NCBI GenBank assembly: GCA_016874235.1
Contig: VGUJ01000002.1
Coordinates: 183,086 to 247,085 of the forward strand
Length of the DNA: 64,000 bases
Direction of reading: 5' to 3'
Source: Gammaproteobacteria bacterium
Lineage (GTDB): Bacteria; Pseudomonadota; Gammaproteobacteria; Steroidobacterales; Steroidobacteraceae
The notes under the pieces are model-generated. The model was not told the origin of the DNA. It worked only from the letters and a program-made list of their open reading frames with translations, and ran no database searches. The first letter of the stretch is position 1; the number at the start of each line of letters is the position of its first letter. The position numbers and the translations under genes are program-made. Below are positions 33,573-43,278 of this stretch, in pieces.

Positions 33573-34777
33573 ACCCGGATCTCAAAAAAACCCAGCCCTA
33601 TCCCTTCGAACGTCTCGCCACCCTCAAGGCGGGCGTCACGCCGCCGAAGCACCTCGCGCACATTGCACTCTCGATCGGCGAGCCGAAGCACGCGCCGCCA
33701 CCCTTCGTGCTCGAGGTGATCAAGCACTCGCTCGCAGGCTTCAGCGCCTACCCCACCACCGCCGGGAGTGATGAACTGCGCGACACCTGCGCACGCTGGC
33801 TCGAGCGCAGGTTCCGTCTCGGCGCCGACGCCGTACGCCGCGAGAACGTGCTGCCCGTGTCGGGCACGCGCGAAGCGCTCTTTGCGTTTGCGCAGGCGGC
33901 CATCGACCGCAGCGCGATCGGCTCGCGCGGTGCGCCCCTCGTCGCCATGCCTAACCCGTTTTATCAAATCTACGAAGGCGCAGCGCTGCTCGCCGGGGCC
34001 GAGCAGTATTTCATTGAGACACCGGCCTCGAACAACTTTTTGCCTGATCTCGAGGCCGTCCCTGCTTCGGTCTGGGATCGCGTGCAGCTGCTTTATCTCT
34101 GCAGCCCCGGTAACCCGGGCGGCGCCGTGATGAGCGTCGAGGCGTGGCGTCGCGTCCTCGCGCTCGCCGAGCGTCATGATTTTCTTGTGGCCTCCGATGA
34201 GTGCTACACCGAGCTCTACCCCGACGAGTCGAATCCGCCGCCCTCGCTGCTCTCTGCGGCGATCGCTGACGGTCGCACTGGGTTCGAGCGCTGCGTGGTG
34301 TTCCATAGCCTCTCGAAGCGCTCGAGCTTGCCCGGCCTGCGCTCAGGCTTCGTCGCCGGCGACGCCTCGCTGCTCGAGAGCTTCCTGCGCTATCGCACCT
34401 ACCACGGCTGCTCGCTGCCGCTACCCACGCAGGCCGCGAGCATCGCCGCCTGGCGCGACGAATCGCACGTCATCGAAAACCGCAGGCTTTATCGCGAGAA
34501 GTTCGCGAAGGTCATGCCCCTCCTCGCGCCTCACCTCGATTTCACGGCGCCCGGGGGCGGGTTTTATCTTTGGGCCGACACCCGAGGCGACGACGAGGTC
34601 TTCGTACGCGAGCTCTTCGCCCGCGAGAACGTTACCGTCGTCCCGGGCAGCTACCTCGCACGCACCGTCCATGGCCGCAACCCCGGCGCCGGTCGCCTGC
34701 GTATTTCTTTGGTCGCGAGTATCGACGAATGCGTCGAAGCGGCGACCCGCATCGCGAGATTTGCCGCGAGTCGCTAG
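33569..34777 (+). CDS. dapC: Succinyldiaminopimelate transaminase
   Basis: PLP enzyme making N-succinyl-LL-2,6-diaminopimelate in the lysine/peptidoglycan pathway. It has 402 residues with an aminotransferase I/II fold. The Schiff-base lysine is K250 in HSLSKRSSLPGLRSGFVAGD; FSAYPTTAGSDELRDTCARW and LLYLCSPGNPGGAVMS are typical. The ATG overlaps the glnD stop. Its assignment over other class I aminotransferases rests on dapD immediately downstream. Confidence 0.93.
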   Translation: MNPDLKKTQPYPFERLATLKAGVTPPKHLAHIALSIGEPKHAPPPFVLEVIKHSLAGFSAYPTTAGSDELRDTCARWLERRFRLGADAVRRENVLPVSGTREALFAFAQAAIDRSAIGSRGAPLVAMPNPFYQIYEGAALLAGAEQYFIETPASNNFLPDLEAVPASVWDRVQLLYLCSPGNPGGAVMSVEAWRRVLALAERHDFLVASDECYTELYPDESNPPPSLLSAAIADGRTGFERCVVFHSLSKRSSLPGLRSGFVAGDASLLESFLRYRTYHGCSLPLPTQAASIAAWRDESHVIENRRLYREKFAKVMPLLAPHLDFTAPGGGFYLWADTRGDDEVFVRELFARENVTVVPGSYLARTVHGRNPGAGRLRISLVASIDECVEAATRIARFAASR

Positions 34778-34807
34778 AACTTTAACCCGATCTTTGGAAA
34801 CCCGACC

Positions 34808-35644
<837 letters not shown>

Positions 35645-35656
35645 ACGCAGCGCCGA

Positions 35657-38341
35657 TTAGAAGCGCGTCGAGACCGCGAACGAGAACTTCGTACCAGCGT
35701 CGTGCCGATTGAAGAACACGCGGTTGCCGCCACGCTCCTGAAACTCTCGGTACTCGCGGCGCAACAGGTTGCGAGCTTCGAACTTGAACTCGACCTCTTT
35801 CCCGAAGAGCTCAAGACCCTGGCGAGCTACAAAATCGACGTTGACGCCCGGTGACTCGATGACATCGGGCAGTCCCGCCGCACCGCGTCCGGTCACGCGA
35901 TCGCTCGCGTACGAGATCAGCAGCGTCTGCTGAGACAGCGAGGCAGAGTCTTCGAAACCCAGCTGTATGTTCGCGAGGTGCGACGATTGTCCGTTGAGCG
36001 GCGCGTCTTTACGGAAGAAATTGGCGGCCGACTGCGGAATCGTACCGAAGACCTCCACGAGATCGGTCGCATCAAACTGGATTTTCGACTCCGACCAGGT
36101 GTAGTTGCCGATCACCACCGCCCGACGATTCGCAAAAAATGCTGAGTCAGAGAAACGATCCAAGTCGAGATACAACTGTGACTCGAACTCCACGCCATAA
36201 AGAGTCGCCGCGGGCGCATTCGCGAAACTCGTCAGCGGATTGTTGTCGCTGAAGCTCGCGAATGCCTCGATCGGCCGATCAATATCCTTCCAGAAGCCGG
36301 CGACCGAGACCCGCTGATTTCCCGGGAGATACCACTCCCAACGCGCCTCGGCATTGAGGAACTCACTGTCGACGAGCAGCGGGTTACCAATGAAGGCGCG
36401 ATTGCTCTCAGGATCGTAGTACGCCTGCAGCATCAACTCCCGGAACTGCGGCCGAGCAACGGTCTTCGACACATTGAAGCGCGCCTGCATGTCATCGGCG
36501 AACTTCCAGGTCAGCGTGGCGGCAGGCAGCGCATACGAATTGTCGAGTGCCGTGCTCGCCCCGGAGTTGCTCGGCGTCGAAAACACCTGCAGTGGTTGAA
36601 CGTTCTGTTTGCCTTGCTCGTGACGCACGCCCGCGTTGATCTCGAGGCCCTCGACGATCTCAGCCTGGACCTGCAAATAAGCGCCGCTCGTCTTCAGCTC
36701 CGCTGTGAACGCCGGATCGGACTCGGTCGATTCGACCAAGCCGATACGGTAATACTCGATGATCGCACCGCCCAGAAGCAGATCTGGGCGCAGCATGCCG
36801 ACCGCCGACTCGAAATCGGACGGCGCGATAAACAGAAACTCGCGGCGCTCCGAATCCCGCTCCGTCTGGCTACTTTCAAAACCGGCGGTCACCACAAACT
36901 GCGGCGAGAACGCGTATGACAGATCCACGCCCCCCGAGACCAATGACTCGTCGAGATCCGAGAACGCGATCTCCGCGAAACCCGTCTGCCCGTTGTCGAG
37001 CCGGTTGATGAAGTAGGCCCCGAAAGGGCTCGCCGCGATGTTCGATCGTGAATACCCGACGCCGAGTTCGAACGGCGCTTCGCGACGGGAGTTCGCCACT
37101 GCCACGCGCGCATCGATCTTGAAAGGATCGAAATTCAGACCGCCGCTAAGCTGCGAGCTCCATACCTCACGCTCGTACCAACCCGTATTCTGCTCAAGGA
37201 AATCGAAGCCGGTTTTCTGACTGCGCTGAACCCCTTCGGCAAGTGAGGTTCGCTTGATCGTGTCGCGAACAATGAGGTTGGTCCAACGAACGCGATTGCC
37301 GTCGCCAAACTCGTACCCAAGACCGAGCAGGCCATTGACCACGATCCGATTCTCGGTCGATACCTCACGGTAATCTTTGTCGATCACCGCCAAGGCGGCG
37401 TCCGCCGCGGTTTGCTCGGTGTTGTCCTTGGTGCTCCAAGCGTTGCTGTATCCAGCAGTCGCCACGATACCGAGTTCGCCATCACCGATGATGCGCGATG
37501 TACCACCCGTCGCCGACGCCGAGGCGTTGATCGGCATCTTGTCGTTGAACTGAATGACGCCGGTGCGTCGATTCAGGAATTGCTTGGCGATTTCGCCGGT
37601 GTCGATCTTGCCGGAGCTCAGCTTGTCACCGCTCGCGATGAAGGCGGCCATCGCTGGCGGGATCTTGCGGATGCCGCGATCCATGCCCAGATAATCGTAC
37701 TTGCTGCCAAAGTGCGTGTAGCCGATGTGCCCACTCGTCTCAGTATCCCCGCTGATGCCCACGCCGAACTTCAGGAAAGGCGCCTTGGGGACCGCCAACG
37801 TCGTCAGGTTGATCAAACCGCCACCGAATTCTCCCGGCAGATTCGCTGAGTAGCTCTTCTGCACAAGTGACGATGAGATCACATCGGTCGGAAAGATATC
37901 GAGCGGCACTGCGCGACGCAGCGGCTCCGGGCTCGGCAACGGCGAGCCATTCAACAACGCTTGCGAGTATCGATCGCCAAGACCACGGACATAGACGAAC
38001 CCATTATTGCCCACGCTCAGTCCCGTCACGCGAGAGAGCGCACCGGCCACATCGCCCTCACCTGTGCGCGCGATGTCTTCCGCTGATAGTACGGTCAGGA
38101 CGACGTTGGTGGCTTGCTGGAGATTACGATCGCGCCGACCGACGATGACGATCTCACCGATGGTATCGACGTCGACCACTTCCTCCACCGTCTCCGCAGG
38201 CGCCGGCTCTGCGGGAGCCGCCTCAGCCGCGGGCGGTGTCTGCTCGACATTACTTTGAGGGGTTTGACCGAGCGCCGCGACCGGCAGAATCGCGGCAGCG
38301 AGCATCAGCAAAGAGCGGGATCCCGCGACTGATTTGTCCAT
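35657..38341 (-). CDS. TonB-dependent outer membrane receptor, predicted Pho regulon member
   Basis: It has 894 residues from ATG 38341, which follows GAGGACGAGGA; the frame stays open upstream without similarity. A signal peptide (LLMLAAAILPVAALGQ) is followed by an alanine/proline/glutamate-rich linker and the TonB-box-like EIVIVGRR. The plug domain is at about 75-190 (LSRVTGLSVGNNGFVYVRGL, LPGEFGGGLINL). The large beta-barrel ends in the terminal phenylalanine SFAVSTRF. The substrate is unknown. It is second in an operon behind a beta-helix lipoprotein gene whose upstream region has a three-unit PhoB box, so a phosphorus compound is a reasonable guess. Confidence 0.88.
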   Translation of the reverse strand: MDKSVAGSRSLLMLAAAILPVAALGQTPQSNVEQTPPAAEAAPAEPAPAETVEEVVDVDTIGEIVIVGRRDRNLQQATNVVLTVLSAEDIARTGEGDVAGALSRVTGLSVGNNGFVYVRGLGDRYSQALLNGSPLPSPEPLRRAVPLDIFPTDVISSSLVQKSYSANLPGEFGGGLINLTTLAVPKAPFLKFGVGISGDTETSGHIGYTHFGSKYDYLGMDRGIRKIPPAMAAFIASGDKLSSGKIDTGEIAKQFLNRRTGVIQFNDKMPINASASATGGTSRIIGDGELGIVATAGYSNAWSTKDNTEQTAADAALAVIDKDYREVSTENRIVVNGLLGLGYEFGDGNRVRWTNLIVRDTIKRTSLAEGVQRSQKTGFDFLEQNTGWYEREVWSSQLSGGLNFDPFKIDARVAVANSRREAPFELGVGYSRSNIAASPFGAYFINRLDNGQTGFAEIAFSDLDESLVSGGVDLSYAFSPQFVVTAGFESSQTERDSERREFLFIAPSDFESAVGMLRPDLLLGGAIIEYYRIGLVESTESDPAFTAELKTSGAYLQVQAEIVEGLEINAGVRHEQGKQNVQPLQVFSTPSNSGASTALDNSYALPAATLTWKFADDMQARFNVSKTVARPQFRELMLQAYYDPESNRAFIGNPLLVDSEFLNAEARWEWYLPGNQRVSVAGFWKDIDRPIEAFASFSDNNPLTSFANAPAATLYGVEFESQLYLDLDRFSDSAFFANRRAVVIGNYTWSESKIQFDATDLVEVFGTIPQSAANFFRKDAPLNGQSSHLANIQLGFEDSASLSQQTLLISYASDRVTGRGAAGLPDVIESPGVNVDFVARQGLELFGKEVEFKFEARNLLRREYREFQERGGNRVFFNRHDAGTKFSFAVSTRF

Positions 38342-38432
38342 TCCTCGTCCTCTGAATCCGCAATCTTTGGCGGGGGGACGAATCGCGACGCTGACTGCGG
38401 CGCGACTCGCCCCGACTATCCGCGGTGGAGTC

Positions 38433-40040
38433 TTACAGGGTGATGCGCGGCAGCGTGGTGCATGCCGTGCCCGAGGTGCCGAAGTTCGCGGTCGCCGAGT
38501 TGCAGGTCCAACCCGCATACCAGGTATCGGTGGCACCGCTGACCGCCCCCACATAGGTGGTGGTGTCGAAGCCCGCATCGACCGTCTTCGGATCGGTGGC
38601 CGTACGGCCGGTCTCGTTTGCGCCGTTGATGAATCCACCAGTGAGCGAAGCCGTGAACGTTGTCGTGCTGTTGTTGCCGGTCACGTTGAAGGTATCGGCC
38701 ACCTGCTGCGCGGTGAGGCCGCTTGAACCGACGAAGGGCGTCGCTCCGCACTGCATCGCCACGGATCGGAAGGTCGGCGGGCCCACTTTGCCGATGGCCG
38801 CATTGGCCGGGAGCATGTTCGCACCACTGAGGCGCAGGCAGGCCGTCGACGTGGTCATGACTCCGTTGACCAACGCTGCGTCCGCGCCACCGCGGAACAA
38901 CATCGCAGCCTGGTTACCGGCCGCCGCGTTGCGGTGGATAAACGTGAAGTTAGCAAGCTTGAGGAACGTACGAGGCTGTTGATCCTCCAGCGCGTTGGCC
39001 GAGTCCAACTCGATCATCGAGTCGGCAGCGCCTGAGGTCTTTTGCACGGCGATGACGTGCTGGATCAAACCACGGTAACCGACGTCCACGTCGACACTGT
39101 CATCATCAGCACCGGTGATCACTAAGCGCGTGGCGTTGTGAGTGCCACCAAAGAATTCGAGGCCGTCATCCGAACTGTTGTGCAGATGCACGAAGCTGAT
39201 CGAGGTACCGCTGCCGACGCCACCCGTCGTGAGCGCCTGCAGCTCGGAGTTGCCCGAGAGCACGAAACCCGAGTACCGAATCTGCACATAGCGCAGCGTT
39301 CCGCTGTTGTCGTTGGCGATGCTGCCGCCATAGCGAGCCAGGTCGACAGCCCCCTCGACTTGCTTGTCACACGCGTCGGTTCCCGGGGGCGCGGTGGACA
39401 CGAAGCAGTCCGTGATCGGCGCACGACCCGAGATCACCACACCCCCCCACTGGCCCTGCGAGTCATCGGTCGTGAGGCCAAGTACGTTGTCGCGGCTCGT
39501 GAAGACGACCGGCGCCGTCGCCGTGCCAATCGCGCTGATGCGGTTGCCACGATTGACGTGCAGCCAGGAGGTACCGGTCGAGCCAAAGATAATGACACCA
39601 GGCTCGATCGACAGAGTGACTCGGCAATCGACCACGGTCGCGGAAGTGGAACCCTCACAAGAGCGAGCGGTCGCGCCACCGTCAGTGCCCACGTCGACAC
39701 GTCCACCGAGCGAGTACACCACGCCCGCCGCGCGGGGCAGCGTCATGCTTCGGGTAATTCGCGCGGGCAGTTCACAGTTGCGGTACGTGCCCGTCGAGCC
39801 CGTGATCGTCCCGAGGTCACGCAGGCCAGCCGGATCGTTCACCGTCGGGCAGCCCCCAGCAGGCGTCACGAGCGTCGACACGGGCGGCGGCGGGGGCGGC
39901 GGCGGAGGCGGCGTCGTAATGTTGACGGTCACGTTGCCACCGCTGCCCGGGGAGGCGATCTCTTCCGAGCCGCAACCAGCGAGCACCGCCACAGAGGCGG
40001 CGAGGAACAACAGATTTCGGTGCTTTTCCAGGGTTTGCAT
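38433..40040 (-). CDS. Beta-helix outer-membrane lipoprotein paired with the TonB receptor
   Basis: It has 535 residues. The signal peptide ends in the lipobox LAGC (cysteine about 23), followed by a short linker and a run of ten prolines. The remainder reads as a right-handed parallel beta-helix with stacked segments such as LRYVQIRYSGF, ISFVHLHNSSDDGLEFFGG and LVITGADDDSVDVDVGYRG. Acidic DDD/SDD turns suggest calcium or ligand binding. Paired cysteines occur throughout. Proteins of this sort are often encoded next to TonB receptors, but I know of no assigned function. The gap to the receptor gene is 91 bp. Confidence 0.75.
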   Translation of the reverse strand: MQTLEKHRNLLFLAASVAVLAGCGSEEIASPGSGGNVTVNITTPPPPPPPPPPVSTLVTPAGGCPTVNDPAGLRDLGTITGSTGTYRNCELPARITRSMTLPRAAGVVYSLGGRVDVGTDGGATARSCEGSTSATVVDCRVTLSIEPGVIIFGSTGTSWLHVNRGNRISAIGTATAPVVFTSRDNVLGLTTDDSQGQWGGVVISGRAPITDCFVSTAPPGTDACDKQVEGAVDLARYGGSIANDNSGTLRYVQIRYSGFVLSGNSELQALTTGGVGSGTSISFVHLHNSSDDGLEFFGGTHNATRLVITGADDDSVDVDVGYRGLIQHVIAVQKTSGAADSMIELDSANALEDQQPRTFLKLANFTFIHRNAAAGNQAAMLFRGGADAALVNGVMTTSTACLRLSGANMLPANAAIGKVGPPTFRSVAMQCGATPFVGSSGLTAQQVADTFNVTGNNSTTTFTASLTGGFINGANETGRTATDPKTVDAGFDTTTYVGAVSGATDTWYAGWTCNSATANFGTSGTACTTLPRITL

Positions 40041-40131
40041 GATGAAGACGCTCCGTACGGGCCGATCGACGCCGATTTGAATTGGGGGTTGATGAAATCG
40101 AACGGCGGATGCCGGCCGACCTCGGGCGTCA

Positions 40132-40137
40132 AAGTTA
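40132..40137 (-). promoter_or_regulatory. -10 element of the PhoB-controlled lipoprotein/receptor promoter
   Basis: TAACTT on the minus strand begins ten bases after the proximal unit of the PhoB box at 40148-40176. This is the spacing expected of PhoB-activated promoters, where the box replaces the -35 element. It predicts a leader of about 85 bases before the lipoprotein ATG. Confidence 0.5.
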
Positions 40138-40147
40138 AGCGCCCGAT

Positions 40148-40176
40148 GTGACAGCGCAGTGACGCTTATGTGACAG
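40148..40176 (-). promoter_or_regulatory. Three-unit PhoB box upstream of the lipoprotein/TonB-receptor operon
   Basis: On the minus strand the units CTGTCAC, GCGTCAC and CTGTCAC are separated by ATAA and TGCG, giving an exact 11-bp pitch. Two units are the E. coli Pho consensus CTGTCAY without mismatch. It is the best PhoB box in the window. Confidence 0.8.
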
Positions 40177-40236
40177 CGAGGTGGCGCCGCTCGTGGGGCC
40201 TGACGCCCCGCCGAAATCTCGGGAAAAGCACAGGGT

Positions 40237-40242
40237 TATAAT
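40237..40242 (+). promoter_or_regulatory. -10 element directly before the 2OG oxygenase ATG
   Basis: A perfect TATAAT ends six bases before the ATG at 40249, so transcription would start at or next to the start codon. No convincing -35 element lies 16-18 bp upstream. Confidence 0.5.
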
Positions 40243-40248
40243 TGGCCC

Positions 40249-41127
40249 ATGGCTACGACGTTCCACGGCTCCCCTGAGCTTCGGCACTGGATCATCCAGC
40301 AGACGGAGGCCGGTCATTCGCCCCAAGCACTTCTGACAGAACTGATCCGCAACGGCTACGAGGAAGACCAAGCCATCACGTTCATGACGGCAGCTTTGGA
40401 ATCCCGCGTCACCGAGCTTGTGTCGTCAAAGATTGCCGCAGAGAAACCCCAAGATTCCCTACCGCCGCCGATCCGGGTGCCGCAACCCATCGGCACTGCG
40501 TGGCCCTCCGTCGTCCACGCACTCGATCGCGAGGTCAACGTTTTATTCAGCCTCACGCTGCCGAGGGTGGTGCTTTTCGGCGGATTACTGAGCGATGACG
40601 AATGCGACGAACTCATCGCCCTCTCGCGAGCGCACGTCACGCCATCAAACGTCGTCGATATGGAAGCCGGCGGTGAAAAACCGCATCAGGCACGCACCAG
40701 CAGCGGCGCTGCCCTCGCGCGCGGCGGCACGCCCCTCATTGCACGTATAGAGGAACGTATCGCAGCGCTACTCCATTGGCCGGTCGATCATGGTGAAGCC
40801 CTGCAGATCCTGCGCTACGAAGTGGGCCAGGAATACAAACCGCACTACGACTACGTCGACCCCGCTCAACCGGGTGCTGCGCCCTTTTTGGCCCGCGGCG
40901 GACAGCGTGTCGGTTCGCTCGTGATGTACCTCAACACGCCCGAAGACGGCGGCGCGACGAACTTTCCGGATATCGGCCTCGAGGTCGCGGCGGTCAAAGG
41001 AAACGCGGTGTTCTTCAGCTACGACCGCCCTCACCCCTCGACCAAGACGCTACACGGCGGCATGCCCGTGCGCGCAGGCGAGAAATGGGTGGCGACGAAG
41101 TGGCTGCGGGAACGCCCGCACGACTAG
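40249..41127 (+). CDS. 2-oxoglutarate/Fe(II) oxygenase, prolyl 4-hydroxylase type
   Basis: It has 292 residues. The C-terminal double-stranded beta-helix domain (about 100-290) carries iron ligands H199 and D201 in YKPHYDYVDP and H269 in TLHGG. The 2-oxoglutarate lysine is K279 in AGEKWVATKW. The N-terminal 90 residues form a small helical region with a motif like those in bacterial P4H-type proteins. The substrate is unknown; bacterial relatives hydroxylate prolines in proteins such as EF-Tu. It is divergent from the Pho-controlled lipoprotein, which carries a ten-proline run, and convergent with pstB. It may be leaderless. Confidence 0.85.
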   Translation: MATTFHGSPELRHWIIQQTEAGHSPQALLTELIRNGYEEDQAITFMTAALESRVTELVSSKIAAEKPQDSLPPPIRVPQPIGTAWPSVVHALDREVNVLFSLTLPRVVLFGGLLSDDECDELIALSRAHVTPSNVVDMEAGGEKPHQARTSSGAALARGGTPLIARIEERIAALLHWPVDHGEALQILRYEVGQEYKPHYDYVDPAQPGAAPFLARGGQRVGSLVMYLNTPEDGGATNFPDIGLEVAAVKGNAVFFSYDRPHPSTKTLHGGMPVRAGEKWVATKWLRERPHD

Positions 41128-41137
41128 ATGCGATCGA

Positions 41138-41962
41138 TCAGCCGAATCGACCGGTGATATAGTCTTCGGTCAGTTTCGCCTGGGGATTCGTGAAGATCTT
41201 GTTGGTCTCACCCACTTCGATGAGATCACCCAGGTGGAAGTACGCCGTGCGCTGCGACACGCGCGCGGCCTGCTGCATCGAGTGCGTGACGATGCAGATC
41301 GCATAACTCTCGCGTAGCTCATCGATCAAATCTTCGATGCGAGCCGTCGCGATCGGATCGAGCGCCGAACACGGCTCGTCCATCAAGATCACTTCTGGGT
41401 TCACGGCGATCGCACGCGCGATGCACAGACGCTGCTGCTGACCACCCGAGAGGCTGGTGCCGGGTTGGTTCAGGCGGTCCTTGACCTCCTCCCACAACCC
41501 CGCACGGCGCAAGCTCACGTTCACGATTTCATCGAGCTCCGCACGATCGGCGGCGAGACCGTGGATACGCGGCCCGTAGGCGACGTTTTCATAGATCGAC
41601 TTCGGAAACGGGTTCGGCTTCTGGAACACCATGCCGACGCGAGCACGCAGCTGGACGACGTCTTGGCGCTTTTCATGAATATCCTGTCCGTCGAGCTCGA
41701 TCATCCCCTCGACTCGCGCGCCGACGATGGTGTCGTTCATGCGGTTGAGGCAGCGCAGGAACGTCGACTTGCCACAACCCGAGGGGCCGATCATCGCGAG
41801 CACCTGCTTGCGACCGATGTCGATATTGACCTTCTTGATCGCGTGCTTGTCACCGTAGTACACGTCGACATCTCGACAGGAGAACACGGGCTCCGGCACG
41901 GTGACATCGCCGATGGTCTTCGTGCCTTCTGGCACCGGTCTGATTTTTGACGACTGGTTCAT
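41138..41962 (-). CDS. pstB: Phosphate ABC transporter ATP-binding protein PstB
   Basis: ATPase of the high-affinity phosphate importer. The Walker A is GPSGCGKST, the signature [14 protein letters not shown], the Walker B VILMDEP and the switch histidine VTHSM. It starts at ATG 41962, 5 bp after the pstA stop, giving about 274 residues; a TTG four codons upstream is less likely. It is the last gene of pstS-porin-pstC-pstA-pstB, but phoU is not here; it lies 10 kb away with phoBR. Confidence 0.97.
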   Translation of the reverse strand: MNQSSKIRPVPEGTKTIGDVTVPEPVFSCRDVDVYYGDKHAIKKVNIDIGRKQVLAMIGPSGCGKSTFLRCLNRMNDTIVGARVEGMIELDGQDIHEKRQDVVQLRARVGMVFQKPNPFPKSIYENVAYGPRIHGLAADRAELDEIVNVSLRRAGLWEEVKDRLNQPGTSLSGGQQQRLCIARAIAVNPEVILMDEPCSALDPIATARIEDLIDELRESYAICIVTHSMQQAARVSQRTAYFHLGDLIEVGETNKIFTNPQAKLTEDYITGRFG

Positions 41963-41967
41963 GTCCG

Positions 41968-43278
41968 TTACCAACGTTTCTCGAATTTGTTACGCAGGAT
42001 GACCGCGGTCGCGTTCATCACGATCAAAAAAAGCAGCAGCACGATGATCGCACCGGAGGTGCGTTCGACGAAACCGCGCTCCGGCAGATCCGACCACAAG
42101 AAGACCTGCACCGGCAATGCGGTCGCCGGATCGACGAAGCCTGAGGGCACATCGACGATGAACGCCACCATGCCAATCATCAGGAGCGGCGCCGACTCAC
42201 CGAGCGCACGGGCCATACCAATGATGGCGCCGGTCAACATACCCGGGATCGCCAGCGGCATCACGTGGTGCATCACCATCTGCAAGCGTGAGGCGCCCAT
42301 GCCGAGTGCCGCCTCCCGAATCGAGGGCGGCACGGCTTTGAGCGCCGCACGCGAGGCGATGATGATGGTCGGTAGCGTCAGGAGCGACAGCACGAGCCCC
42401 CCGACGAGCGGTGCCGATCGCGGCAAACCGAAGAGCGCGATGAACATCGCGAGCCCCAGCAAACCGAACACGATCGAGGGCACGGCGGCGAGGTTGTTGA
42501 TGTTGACCTCGATGATGTCGGTCATGCGGTTACGCGGCGCGAATTCTTCGAGATAGATCGCCGCACCCACCCCGATGGGGAACGACAACAAAAGTGTGAT
42601 GAGCAGTGTGAGCGCCGAACCGATGAGCGCTCCTCGCACGCCTGCCTGCTCCGGGTCACGCGAGTCACCGTTCGACAAGAATGCGGCGTTGAACCGCAAT
42701 TTAAGCGAATCGTCTGCTGCGAGCGCATCGATCCAGCCGATCTGCTGATCAGACAGGCGCCGCTCGTCTTCAGGCGCCGAGCGACTGACTTTGTCTTTGA
42801 GCAACATGTCGACCGTGTCATCGGCGAGCACCCAGAGCGTCTCGCGCGACCCGATGATCGACGGATCGGCCACCACGCGCTGCTGTAACTCGAGCGATGC
42901 CGCACTTGAGACCACACCATACAACTCGCGCAGATTCGGGCGCCCTTCCACCTGCGGGAAACGCTCGCGCAAGGCCGCCCGAATGATCGACTGATAATCA
43001 GCTGTCACGAGCTCATCAGGGTTGCGCGCGCCCGAGGGGTCGATGACCTCCGGGTCGTAGGTCACCGTGAGCTGCACGTAGGACTGCCGAAACACCGAGG
43101 CACCCTGCGAGAAAATCGTACCGAACAAAAAAATCACGAAGCCGATGCCCGCCAGCACCGCAGCTGCGCCATACGCCCGGAAGCGTTTCTCGGCGCGATA
43201 GCGCCGCGCAAGACTCTTGCGCACAAGCGCCTGCGTCTCGTCGGCCGACTTCACCGGTAAATCATTCGTACTGTTCAC
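41968..43278 (-). CDS. pstA: Phosphate ABC transporter permease PstA, extended form
   Basis: Inner-membrane permease. It has 436 residues against 296 in E. coli. After the first membrane segment (about 35-55) there is a soluble periplasmic insertion of roughly 150 residues (to about 205), of the DUF3333 kind. The usual permease core follows, with [20 protein letters not shown] and the coupling region [23 protein letters not shown] 43278 overlaps pstC by 17 bp. The insertion may contact PstS or regulate transport. Confidence 0.95.
   Translation of the reverse strand: MNSTNDLPVKSADETQALVRKSLARRYRAEKRFRAYGAAAVLAGIGFVIFLFGTIFSQGASVFRQSYVQLTVTYDPEVIDPSGARNPDELVTADYQSIIRAALRERFPQVEGRPNLRELYGVVSSAASLELQQRVVADPSIIGSRETLWVLADDTVDMLLKDKVSRSAPEDERRLSDQQIGWIDALAADDSLKLRFNAAFLSNGDSRDPEQAGVRGALIGSALTLLITLLLSFPIGVGAAIYLEEFAPRNRMTDIIEVNINNLAAVPSIVFGLLGLAMFIALFGLPRSAPLVGGLVLSLLTLPTIIIASRAALKAVPPSIREAALGMGASRLQMVMHHVMPLAIPGMLTGAIIGMARALGESAPLLMIGMVAFIVDVPSGFVDPATALPVQVFLWSDLPERGFVERTSGAIIVLLLFLIVMNATAVILRNKFEKRW

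Noticed and set aside
39890..39915. GGC-rich trinucleotide run as a simple repeat element
   Set aside because: It encodes the proline run of the lipoprotein and is in frame; it is better explained as a protein linker.
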